A stretch of 16,513 nt of DNA. Source: Larix sibirica. Taxonomy: Eukaryota > Streptophyta > Pinopsida > Pinales > Pinaceae. Positions 8,267 through 16,244 of the stretch are shown here, piece by piece. The stretch lies in assembly GCA_004151065.3 (NCBI GenBank), contig NWUY0300007388.1, positions 16,370 to 32,882 of the forward strand, given 5' to 3'. The position numbers were made by a program, and so were the translations under genes. Each line of letters begins with the position of its first letter. Within the stretch, counting starts at the first letter, position 1. The notes under the pieces are model-generated. The model was not told the DNA's origin. It made no database searches and saw nothing but the letters and a program-made list of their open reading frames with translations.

Positions 8267-8298
8267 ATCCCCGCACGAAGACATCCCCGCACGAAGAC
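8267..8298. repeat. 16-bp tandem repeat, copy B
   Basis: Two exact units, the counterpart of 1716-1747. Confidence 0.9.
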
Positions 8299-8498
8299 AA
8301 CAGTAGGAGAAATATGGAAAAAAGGCAGGTCGATAATTGAGAATACAATAGTACAATAAAACCCAAATGTAGTACAGCTGAGGATAGTCTGATATTTATG
8401 ATGATAGCTATGGTTCTCTTGCATAATAGATATGGGAATTGCTGTATACATGAACTAGTGGAGGCGTGGTTAAGGGCAGGTGACTTAGCAATGGCAAG

Positions 8499-8666
8499 AT
8501 GTTGAGAATGCCAAAGGTCGTAATTCCAATGAGGCGGTTACGTGATATGCTGGAGAAAAAACATGGAAAGTGGCGTAACTCCATGGTATGCGTTAGGGTT
8601 GAGCTGGAAGAGATCAAGCTCTGCAAACTATGGATCCATAAGCTGAGGGAAAATCTAAGCAAGTGA
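8499..8666 (+). CDS. Short open frame of unknown nature, copy B
   Basis: Same 55-codon basic frame as at 1945-2112, with no visible change. Function unknown, possibly chance. Confidence 0.18.
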   Translation: MLRMPKVVIPMRRLRDMLEKKHGKWRNSMVCVRVELEEIKLCKLWIHKLRENLSK

Positions 8667-8785
8667 TGTACCTAAGCGGAGCCCAAATGCTGCAAAATAT
8701 GAAGCAAGTGTTTTCCAGGGAATATGGTTTTTTCCTGCATCCAAGAGAGGGAGAGCACTACGTTGTAGCTGCATGTAAGTAGACA

Positions 8786-9090
8786 ACCATGACAAGGACC
8801 TTGTCTGGCTTGTTCCAGTGGTATAAATCGGTGTACTCTCCCAGGTTTCAAAACCTGTGGGTCAGAGGTTGAGACTGGGGTTATCCGGAACAGGGCTGAG
8901 TTGTAGAGTCTAAGGTGCACTTTGTTTTGGCACAATCCTGATTTAAATACATCTCGCCGTAGGTATACTGTTCTTCCATTCAAACTAAGACCATCCCCTA
9001 AAAGATTCCAAGGAAAAAATGTTTTTCCATTCAAAGTAAGATTGACCTAGAATAAGGTTATAGGCCTATCTTTAAAAAAACAAAAAAAAA
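8786..9090 (+). mobile_element. SINE-like unit 1, copy B
   Basis: Counterpart of 2232-2536, with the same shortened head, box-B-like motif and A-rich tail. Confidence 0.42.
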
Positions 9091-9124
9091 GATGTATTGC
9101 ATGAGAAACGTTCTATAAAGTGTG

Positions 9125-9270
9125 TCCGTGGCAGCTCAAGTGATTAAGATGTGAAGTTATAAATAGAAAGTCAGGTATTCAAATCCGCCAATCTTGCTAG
9201 TGCCCATGGTCCGGCCCTGTGATTGCACCGTGTAAGCCTCCAGCAAAATTGCCGGTGATCTGGTAAGCAC
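9125..9270 (+). mobile_element. SINE-like unit 2, copy B
   Basis: Counterpart of 2571-2716, with the same box-A-like and box-B-like spacing. Confidence 0.38.
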
Positions 9271-9301
9271 CCATTGTGCTTCTGCTGCACCGAAGCATGC
9301 G

Positions 9302-9715
9302 TCAGGATGTGTATAGGAGATTCGTTCTGCTGGTGGTGGAGTCGGGGTGGCGTCCTGATCTGTATCCAATACCAGAAGTGATATTGTGCTTGTTCAAATA
9401 TCCCTGTTGAGCCAAGATGCTTGGTAGTGCAGTGGTAGAAGATTGACCTGATCTGCATGAAAGTGAATATCCCTGGTCGTTGACATCAGAAAAGTCTTCC
9501 ATGCCTCCCTCATCGTTTACCAAATGGGGCTCTGTAAAACCAATCCGTGATGGTGATATGTGTGAAATGTTGTTAGCGCCTGGGGTGAATACAGGGTCTA
9601 AAGTGTGTTGTATCTTCTCGATGCTATATGAAGGCTCAGCATGTGCTGGTGCTGTGTTTGCTTGGTCTTCTATATTGTACAGAGGTGCTGGTAATAGTGA
9701 TGAAGAAGAGGGTTG
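9302..9715 (-). pseudogene. Exon-like open frame, frameshifted, copy B
   Basis: Same unknown protein as at 2603-3160 for its first about 130 codons. One extra C in GGAGTCGGGG (near 9344) shifts the frame after residues YRSGRHP, so translation ends at 9302. The original 3' reading continues in another frame down to 9157. This single-base difference from copies A and C could be a true mutation or a consensus error. Confidence 0.3.
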
Positions 9716-9754
9716 TTAGGTGCTGGGACTGCAGCAGAGGCTAATTCATAGATT

Positions 9755-9910
9755 TTACAATCTTTGAATCGTTGATAGTAGAACGCTAGCGTCATGGAGA
9801 TCCTGACGCTGTTGTTTACAGGACAGACCGAAAATCAAATCAAGAGTATTGAAGGGAGGCGCAAAGAATTGTCTCGCTAAATTCCCACCTTCTTCTTCAA
9901 TCTTGGTCAC
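9755..9910 (-). CDS. Exon-like block with acceptor-like start, copy B
   Basis: Counterpart of 3200-3355, apparently unchanged, with CTATAG before it. Protein unknown. Confidence 0.28.
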   Translation of the reverse strand: MTKIEEEGGNLARQFFAPPFNTLDLIFGLSCKQQRQDLHDASVLLSTIQRL

Positions 9911-10244
9911 CAACTATAGATTAACAATTTGGAAGAGGCACTTACTCTAAAAATTATTTTATATTTCTGTTATTAAACTATGCGAACAATCGTTTCTCTA
10001 TACTGCACCAATTGACATTTCTCCCATAATAACTAGTTCAAGGATCAATTGCCCACACCCACTTATTATTGACAATGGCATCCAAAAAAAATCTAATTCC
10101 TCTTTACCTTGTGAATGTAGAAATTCAGATGCCTGCACAGAATATCTAGCTAACAATAAATTATACATAGCGCAAGATGGATGAAGAGAGCAATCGCATA
10201 CACAACGGATGAAGATCAAAATAATTTTTGTTATGTTGTGAAAA

Positions 10245-10440
10245 CAAATCCTACTATACAAAGATATACGCTATAAATAACACTCCTAATCAGCATTGAC
10301 ATGCTACTATGGTGAGAGATTTGATGCGTATTGGCATGGTGAGATATTTGATGCATACTAGCAGTGTTCCAGCAAGATTGATGCATACTAGCAGTTAGGT
10401 ATCTACGAACAATGCAACTAATGAATACTGAAATAAAGTG
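10245..10440. other. Right tail of copy B with sub-repeats
   Basis: This AT-rich tail is absent from the truncated copy A and repeated at 12290-12485. It holds an exact 18-bp direct repeat, TTGATGCATACTAGCAGT, at 10348-10365 and 10378-10395, and a near-exact 18-bp pair (17 of 18) at 10310-10327 and 10337-10354. On the minus strand GTTATTTATAGC is TATA-like. In copy C this tail leads directly towards the 3' end of copia-2, so it may be LTR-related. Confidence 0.6.
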
Positions 10441-10441
10441 N
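10441..10441. other. Single-N assembly joint 2
   Basis: The bases after the N (10442 onward) match 8437 onward, and the bases before it match 12485. The two sides therefore overlap by about 2 kb of nearly identical sequence, as expected for an unmerged contig overlap. Confidence 0.8.
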
Positions 10442-10503
10442 AATTGCTGTATACATGAACTAGTGGAGGCGTGGTTAAGGGCAGGTGACTTAGCAATGGC
10501 AAG

Positions 10504-10671
10504 ATGTTGAGAATGCCAAAGGTCGTAATTCCAATGAGGCGGTTACGTGATATGCTGGAGAAAAAACATGGAAAGTGGCGTAACTCCATGGTATGCGTTA
10601 GGGTTGAGCTGGAAGGGATCAAGCTCTGCAAACTATGGATCCATAAGCTGAGGGAAAATCTAAGCAAGTGA
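10504..10671 (+). CDS. Short open frame of unknown nature, copy C
   Basis: Counterpart of 1945-2112 with one Glu-to-Gly change near 10616. Unknown, possibly chance. Confidence 0.18.
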   Translation: MLRMPKVVIPMRRLRDMLEKKHGKWRNSMVCVRVELEGIKLCKLWIHKLRENLSK

Positions 10672-10792
10672 TGTACCTAAGCGGAACCCAAATGCTGCAA
10701 AATATGAAGCAAGTGTTTCCCAGGGAATATGGTTTTTTCCTGCATCCAAGAGAGGGAGAGCACTACGTTGTAGCTGCATGTGAGTAGATAAC

Positions 10793-11090
10793 CATGAGCG
10801 GCGATTCCTGTGTGCAAGGACCTTGTCTGGCTTGTACTCTCCCAGGTTTCAAAACCTGTGGGTCAGAGGTTGAGACTGGAGTTATCCGGAACAGGGCTGA
10901 GTTGTGGAGTCTAAGGTGCACTTTGTTTTGGCACAATCCTGATTTGAATACATCTCGCGGTAGGTATACTGTTCTTCCATTCAAACTAAGAACATCCCCT
11001 AAAAGATTCCAAGAAAAAAATGTTTTTCCATTTAAAGTAAGATTGACCTAGAATAAGGTTATAGACCTATATTTAAAAAAACAAAAAAAA
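10793..11090 (+). mobile_element. SINE-like unit 1, copy C (longer head)
   Basis: This is the same unit as in A and B, but its head keeps 17 bases (GCGGCGATTCCTGTGTG) that they lack, and it has lost about 21 bases around the box-A-like segment. It is the best copy for recognising the SINE head. The A-rich tail ends at 11090. Confidence 0.45.
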
Positions 11091-11123
11091 GGTGTATTGC
11101 ATGAGAAACTTCTATAAAATGTG

Positions 11124-11316
11124 TCCGTGGGGCAGTTCAAGTAGTTAAGATGTCAAGTTATAAATAGAAGGCCACGTATTCAAATCCCCAATCTTGTTAG
11201 TGCCCATGGTTCGGCCCTGTGATTTCATGTGATTGCACCGTGTAAGCCTCCAGCAAAATTGCCGATGATCTGGTAAGTGTAAGCCTCCAGCAAAATTGCC
11301 GGTGATCTGGTAAGCA
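11124..11316 (+). mobile_element. SINE-like unit 2, copy C, with duplications
   Basis: This is the same unit as 2571-2716, more diverged, with a short duplication around TGTGATT and a 37-bp tandem duplication at 11240-11313. Confidence 0.38.
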
Positions 11317-11761
11317 CCCATTGTGCTTCTGCTGCACCGAAGCATGCGTCAGGATGTGTATAGGAGATTCGTTCTGCTGGTGGTGGAGTGGGGTGGCGTC
11401 CTGATCTGTATCCAATACCAGAAGTGATATTGTGCTTGTTCAAATATCCCTGTTGAGCCAAGATGCTTGGTAGTGCAGTGGTAGAAGATTGACCTGATCT
11501 GCATGAAAGTGAATATCCCTGGTCGTTGACATCAGAAAAGTCTTCCATGCCTCCCTCATCGTTTACCAAATGGGGCTCTGTAAAACCAATCCGTGATGGT
11601 GATATGTGTGAAATGTTGTTAGCGCCTGGGGTGAATACAGGGTCTAAAGTGTGTTGTATCTTCTCGATGCTATATGAAGGCTCAGCATGTGCTGGTGCTG
11701 TGTTTGCTTGGTCTTCTATATTGTACAGAGGTGCTGGTAATAGTGATGAAGAAGAGGGTTG
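11225..11761 (-). CDS. Exon-like open frame, unknown protein, copy C
   Basis: Same frame as 2603-3160, open for about 178 codons. The last part differs because of the tandem duplication in the SINE-like unit, and the stop falls at 11225. It lacks the inserted C of copy B. No domain recognised. Confidence 0.28.
   Translation of the reverse strand, partial: QPSSSSLLPAPLYNIEDQANTAPAHAEPSYSIEKIQHTLDPVFTPGANNISHISPSRIGFTEPHLVNDEGGMEDFSDVNDQGYSLSCRSGQSSTTALPSILAQQGYLNKHNITSGIGYRSGRHPTPPPAERISYTHPDACFGAAEAQWVLTRSPAILLEAYTYQIIGNFAGGLHGAIT
11240..11313. repeat. 37-bp tandem duplication specific to copy C
   Basis: Two 37-bp units, 11240-11276 and 11277-11313, begin GTGTAAGCCTCCAGCAAAAT and differ at one base. 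Copies A and B have one unit. Confidence 0.92.
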
Positions 11762-11800
11762 TTAGGTGCTGGGACTGCAGCAGAGGCTAATTCATAGATT

Positions 11801-11955
11801 TTACAATCTTTGAATCGTTGATAGTAGAACGCTAGCGTCATAGAGATCCTGACGCTGTTGTTTACAGGACAGACCGAAAATCAATCAAGAGTATTGAAGG
11901 GAGGCGCAAAGAATTGTCTCGCTAAATTCCCACCTTCTTCTTCAATCTTGGTCAC
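11801..11955 (-). pseudogene. Exon-like block, frameshifted, copy C
   Basis: Counterpart of 3200-3355 with one A missing near 11883 (TCAATCAAG instead of TCAAATCAAG). This shifts the frame early in the block. Confidence 0.3.
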
Positions 11956-12354
11956 CAACTATAGATTAACAATTTCGAAGAGGCACTTACTCTAAAAATT
12001 ATTTTATATTTCTGTTATTAAACTATGCAAACAATCGTTTCTCTATACTGCACCAATTGACATTTCTCCCATAATAACTAGTTCAAGGATCAATTGCCCA
12101 CACCCACTTATTATTGACAATGGCATCCAAAAAAAATCTAATTCCTCTTTACCTTGTGAATGTAGAAATTCAGATGCCTGCACAGAATATCTAGCTAACA
12201 ATAAATTATACATAGCGCAAGATGGATGAAGAGAGCAATCGCATACACAACGGATGAAGATCAAAATAATTTTTGTTATGTTGTGAAAACAAATCCTACT
12301 ATACAAAGATATACGCTATAAATAACACTCCTAATCAGCATTGACATGCTACTA

Positions 12355-12440
12355 TGGTGAGAGATTTGATGCGTATTGGCATGGTGAGATATTTGATGCA
12401 TACTAGCAGTGTTCCAGCAAGATTGATGCATACTAGCAGT
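12355..12440. repeat. Sub-repeats in tail of copy C
   Basis: Counterparts of the direct repeats in 10310-10395, including both exact 18-bp units. Confidence 0.8.
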
Positions 12441-12455
12441 TAGGTATCTACGAAC

Positions 12456-12579
12456 AATGCAACTAATGAATACTGAAATAAAGTGAGGAAAGAGGGAAAA
12501 CCTCATGGGAAAAACCNAAATGCAACTAATGAATACTAAAATGAAGTGAGGAAAGAGGGAAAACCTCATGGGAAAAACC
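12456..12579. repeat. 61-bp direct duplication around an N
   Basis: Bases 12456-12516 and 12519-12579 match at 59 of 61 positions, with the N at 12517 between them. On the minus strand the unit includes GGTTTTTCCCATGAGGTTTT, which resembles copia LTR R/U5 sequence. The arrangement looks like a short contig overlap left unmerged. Confidence 0.9.
12517..12517. other. Single-N assembly joint 3
   Basis: Separates copy C from the 3' end of copia-2 and is flanked by the 61-bp near-duplicate. Confidence 0.8.
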
Positions 12580-12611
12580 CTTTCTCAAGTAAAATGTATC
12601 AAAAGAAGAGA
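12518..12611 (-). repeat. LTR-like sequence after copia-2 pol
   Basis: Immediately downstream of the pol stop on the minus strand comes GAGAAAGGGTTTTTCCCATG, a T-run/GGG motif common in copia LTRs. No clear LTR 5' TG boundary or polypurine tract was seen, so this is a remnant or a misassembled 3' LTR. Confidence 0.35.
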
Positions 12612-13165
12612 CTAGGCAACTATGTCCTTCACTCCTAGATGATCGCGAAACAATGGAATTTTTGCTCAGTAAATGTCTTGGTAAAGATGTCGACAGTCTG
12701 CTCGACGGAAGGGCAATACTATAAATCGAGGACCCTATCATGAACTAGCTCCCTGATATAATGCATATGGATCTCGATATGTTTTGTCTGTTGTCTCTGT
12801 ATTGGATCTCGACAGAATTTGAGTGTACTCCGATTGTCACCCCAGATCACAGTCGGACAGTGGAACTGAATGCCAAGCTCAGTGAGGAAGTTCTGTAGCC
12901 ATACTGTGTGGATGGTGATGTTGACTGCTCCCCTGTACTCGGCCTCAGCTGAAGATACAAAAATAGTTGACTTCCTTTTGCTCAACCAACATATTAGGAT
13001 GGATCCTAAATTAAACATATACCTGGAGGTGGACTTGTGATTTGTGGCATCGCCAACCCAATCAGAATCAGTGAAGCCTATGAGATCCAACTTGCAACCT
13101 GATGCATAGTGGATTGCATAACTTATTGTGCCCTAAATGTATATAAGGATGCGCTTGCCATCCTT
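12612..13165 (-). pseudogene. Copia-2 RNase H and pol C-terminus
   Basis: RNase H of the copia type: FTDSDWVGDATNHKSTS, then VSSAEAEYRGA and TVIWGDNRSTLK, then TKHIEIHMHYIRELV. These carry the expected acidic residues (Asp of DSDW, Glu of AEAEY, Asp of GDN). After an in-frame TAG at 12719-12721 the reading continues into EQTVDIFTKTFTEQKF, the conserved pol tail. A one-base break at the T5 run 12659-12663 then gives FRDHLGVKDIVA and the terminal stop. Two more TAG/TAA-type stops lie at 13166-13168 and 13133-13135, with the frame preserved across them. The enzyme removes the RNA strand during reverse transcription. Confidence 0.9.
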
Positions 13166-14194
13166 CTAGTGTAACTCATGCGGCTCCTGCATATACCTGG
13201 AGACTACCCCTACTGCATATGATAGATCAGGCTGGGTGTGGGTGAGATACAAAAGGCTCCCCATAAGCTGTTGATACAAGTTGTTTTCCACCACTGGTGT
13301 ATCCGGACCATCCTCAAGTCTAACCCCATATAATAAGGGTGTAGGTGTAGACTTGTAGTCTGTCACGTGGAATCTTACCAGGAGATCTCGGGCATACTTA
13401 TCCTGAGATAGCTTGTTTCCTGAAGCATCCTAGATGATATCAATACCAAGAAAGAAATGGAGTGGACCCATGTCCATCATCGGAAACCTATCATGAAGAG
13501 TGCCCTTGAACGCAATAATCACTGAAGGTGAGCTGCCGGTGATCAAAATATCATCCACATACAAGACTAGGATTAGAATTGAGTTAGTGGTCCCCAACAT
13601 GTAGACATTTGGATAATATTTGCATCAAGAATTTTTTTGGAGAGAAGGCAGGAGTCCATCTTTCCATACCATAGAGAGACTTTTTGATTTGTCACACTAA
13701 AGATGAGTTCTTTATTAATGCATGAGGATCCTAGATATAATATCTTCTAAGATATCCTCGTGAATAAAAACATTCTTTAGGTCCATCTAATGCACTTCCC
13801 ATCCCCTTCCTTCTCCAATGGCAAGGGCCAACCCAATGGAATCCAACTTTTCTACTAGAGAAAATGTATCACCATAGTCAATCTCGTGGATCTAGTGAAA
13901 TCCCTTCCAATCTTGCCTTGTGTTAGGTCACCTGTCCGTCTGCTAGCTTTTTGGTTTAGTAGACCCATCTTAATCTAACAGAATTCCCGTCTGAAGGAAG
14001 TGGAACCAAATACCGAGTCTGATTCTCGAGAAGAGATTTGTACTCCTCCTTCATGGATGCTTCCCAAAAGGGGTTCCATGCAGCCTCTATGTAGGTCTGC
14101 GGGTCTGAAGAATGAACCATATTCCAGCAAAGCTCGTTTGAACCATAGGTGAAGCAACTGTTAGCTTTGCCACCCAACCATAGGCTCATGCTTT
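13166..14194 (-). pseudogene. Copia-2 reverse transcriptase, fragment iii
   Basis: This is the longest RT fragment. The amino part reads SSDPQTYIEAAWNPF, then EEYKSLLENQTRYLVPLP, RLRWVY, then GWEVH followed by MDLKN (motif with the first catalytic Asp). KSLYGME is followed by a small deletion where the family continues into the AWY segment, with frame changes near 13620-13660. The core LVLYVDDILITGSSP carries the YVDD active site at 13550-13561. It then runs in one frame, with a TAG at 13430-13432, through YKSTPTPLLYGV and LYQQLMGSLLYLTHTQPDLS. It begins at the N at 14195. Confidence 0.9.
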
Positions 14195-14195
14195 N
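14195..14195. other. Single-N assembly joint 4
   Basis: Sequence to the right (14196-14549) is a diverged homologue of about 13705-14060 to the left, so the RT amino end is repeated across this point. Confidence 0.75.
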
Positions 14196-14549
14196 AATTA
14201 TGTATGAATCCATGAGGCTGCTCCATATAAATCTCCTCTGATAGATCCTTGTGAAGAAAATAATTATTTACGTCCATCTAATGTACTTCCCATCCCCTAG
14301 CTACGCCAATGGAAAGGGCCAACCTGATGGAATCCAAATTTGCAAATGGATCAAATGTCTCATCATAGTCGATCTCATGGATCTACTAAAATCCCTTGGA
14401 AACTAGTGTTTCCTTGTGTCTGCTCACCTGTCCTTCTGTTTCGTTTTTGGTCCTGTAGACCCATCTGCATCTAACAAGCTTCCTGTTAGTAGGAAACTAA
14501 ACCAAATCCCAAGTCTGGTTTTCTACCAATGAGTCCATCTCCTCATTCA
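14196..14549 (-). pseudogene. Copia-2-like RT amino end, fragment ii
   Basis: This is a second, diverged version of the RT start: VENQTWDLV, then RCRWVYRTKNETEGQVSRHK, IHEIDYDETFDPFANLDSIR, LALSIGVARGWEVH, stop, MDVNNYFLHKDLSEEIYMEQ. This is closer to the family consensus than fragment iii, notably in the YDETF and EEIYMEQP motifs. Two consecutive stops follow KGF, and one precedes MDVNN. It is bounded by Ns at 14195 and 14550, so it is probably a piece of a sibling element. Confidence 0.85.
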
Positions 14550-14550
14550 N
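14550..14550. other. Single-N assembly joint 5
   Basis: About 53 bp to the left (14497-14549) are homologous to the first bases on the right (14551 onward); both encode the ENQTWDLV segment. Confidence 0.75.
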
Positions 14551-15243
14551 AACTGAACCAGATCCCAAGTCTGGTTTTCGAGGAGAGAGTTGTACTCCTC
14601 ATGCATGGATGATTCCTAGAAGGGGTTCCATGTAGCCTCTTTGTAGGTTTGCAGGTCAGAAGATTGAACCATATAACAATGCGAAGGCATCGTGGGTTCA
14701 GCGACAATTAATACATGAGGAGGATCCTCAAACTGAGATCTGGTCCTCATTGGATCCGCTGGATCCCTAACAAGGTCTCTTGCATCCTCAAGTGTGGACT
14801 GCTCATATACCCCCCCTTAAGCTCCTTGTTCTTTGATCTCTCACAAGGGAGATTGAATTAGATTCTGCATGTACTAACTTTGCATCTACATCCTCTAAAT
14901 CCTCTAACTTTGTATCGTAACTCAAATCTATGGTGCAATATGAATGTATGGACTCATCATCCGTAACTGGTGGACGTATAAAATCCTCTACATGTGGCTC
15001 ATGTGGAGCATGCTGGGGACTTTCCTCGAACTGGACACTGTGCTCAATGATGAGATGGTCCATAGATGGATCAAGTAATTTGAATCCCTTCACATCATTA
15101 GGATAATTGACAAAGATGCATGGGAAGCTCTGTGGATCTAATGCTTTCCTCTTCACAGAGGGAATGTGTGCCCATGCACGGGATCCAAAGATACGAAAGT
15201 GGGTGACTTCTGGTTTGTTACCGCTCCAAACCTCGAAAGGAGT
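14551..15243 (-). pseudogene. Copia-2 integrase C-terminus, hinge and RT start, fragment i
   Basis: After TPFEVWSGNKPEVTHFRIFG the frame runs through KRKALDPQSFPCIFVNYPND and LLDPSMDHLIIEHSVQFEES, the conserved copia segment between integrase and RT. An acidic hinge follows. A one-base break at the C7 run 14810-14816 shifts reading into YEQSTLEDARDLVRDPADP and then SSDLQTYKEATWNPF, stop, EEYNSLLENQTWDLV. This is a third version of the RT amino end, continuous with the integrase, and it stops at the N at 14550. Confidence 0.88.
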
Positions 15244-16244
15244 CTAGTCCTTAACATATCTCTGAGGAGATCTATTCTGAATGGAATTCACATAGTTAAG
15301 TGCCTCGGCCCAAAGCTTGGGAGGTAGTTCTTTTGAATGTAGCATACAACTGGCCATCTCCTTGAGAGATCTATTTTTTTGCTCAGCAACTCTATTCTGT
15401 TTTGGAGTATATGGTACGGTGTGTTGCAATTGTATCCCAGCCTCAAGACAAAGATTTTGAACATTTCTATTTATGTATTCCCCCCATTATCTGTACGGAG
15501 GGATTTGATATTTCTCCTTGATTGAGTCTCAACAAGTGCTTTGAACTCATTCAGATACTCAAAGACCTCAAACTTCTATCTGAGAAAAAATACCCAAGTA
15601 TAACGTTAGTAATCATCCAAAAAAGTAAGCACGTACCTTTCCCTGTTGATGGATGGATGTGGGAATGGTCCCATAAGATCATTGTGAATCAGATCCAATG
15701 GAGATAAGGCCTTGTGATCCTTCCCCTTCTCGAACTCATCTTGAAGATGCTTTCCAAGGACACATCCTTCACAAACCCCTTCGAAAACGTGGATATTAGG
15801 TAACTCGGTGACCATCCCCTTCTTGCTAAGTTGTTTCGTGTACCTGAAGTAAACGTGACCAAACCTCTCATGCCACAATCTAATACTGTCATCAACATGC
15901 ATACATAGTACAAAGGAATCGGGTTCAATAAACTTAGAAAAAGTATATAATTGAGATTTATGCTTTACCTCCTTGACAACAATTTTAGAGTTGTATTTCA
16001 TGTCGAATATGGACATGGAGTCTAGTGTGAACTCCACCTTTTTGCTTGATCCTGAATGTGTAACCCGGTACACCAAGAGAAGATTCAGGTAAAGTTGAGG
16101 AATATATAAGATGTTCTCAAAGCTTCCATGATCTAGTTCCACTCTCCCTTTTCTGTTGATCTTAACTGGAGATTCATCCCCCTTGAGCATATGAGGCCTC
16201 GTGCATGCAATTATAGAAGATAGAATATCCTTTGTGGTTTCCAT
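15244..16244 (-). pseudogene. Copia-2 integrase
   Basis: The HHCC zinc domain reads LWHERFGH, then CEGCVLGKH (about 15755-15880), with all four ligands present. The catalytic triad is represented by LIHNDLMGPFPHPS (Asp), SLRTDNGG (Asp codon 15489-15491) and TPKQNRVAEQKNRS (Glu), so unlike copia-1 all three acidic residues survive. The frame has stops after TFLDDY and after FFLR, a one-base break at the C6 run 15480-15485 immediately after DNGG, and a stop after RYVKD at 15244. A Gly-to-Arg change appears in the last motif. In a live element this enzyme inserts the cDNA. Confidence 0.92.

Larger units (their letters stand above)
6631..10440. repeat. Long non-coding repeat, copy B
   Basis: This matches copy A from base 2 onward (offset 6629 at the left, 6555 at the right) and continues about 196 bp past the point where copy A is cut. 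It is interrupted by no N. Differences from A include the 78-bp loss at 8030 and the inserted C near 9344 that breaks the long minus-strand frame. It ends at the N at 10441, and its last 2,004 bases are repeated by copy C. Confidence 0.9.
10442..12516. repeat. Long non-coding repeat, partial copy C
   Basis: This matches 8437-10440 and extends 31 bp further. It is nearly identical to B at both ends but visibly more diverged from about 10680 to 11280, the SINE-like region. There it has a 17-bp gain, a roughly 21-bp loss, a 37-bp tandem duplication and many substitutions. It lies between Ns at 10441 and 12517. Confidence 0.9.

Noticed and set aside
1-10244. Copies A and B as the two long LTRs of one element enclosing 3690-6630
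   Set aside because: No TG...CA ends, primer-binding site or polypurine tract at the edges. The enclosed sequence is a much more decayed copia with its own LTR candidate, plus a unique spacer.
10310-10395. CRISPR-like array
   Set aside because: Few imperfect units with irregular short spacing, in plant repeat DNA with no cas genes.
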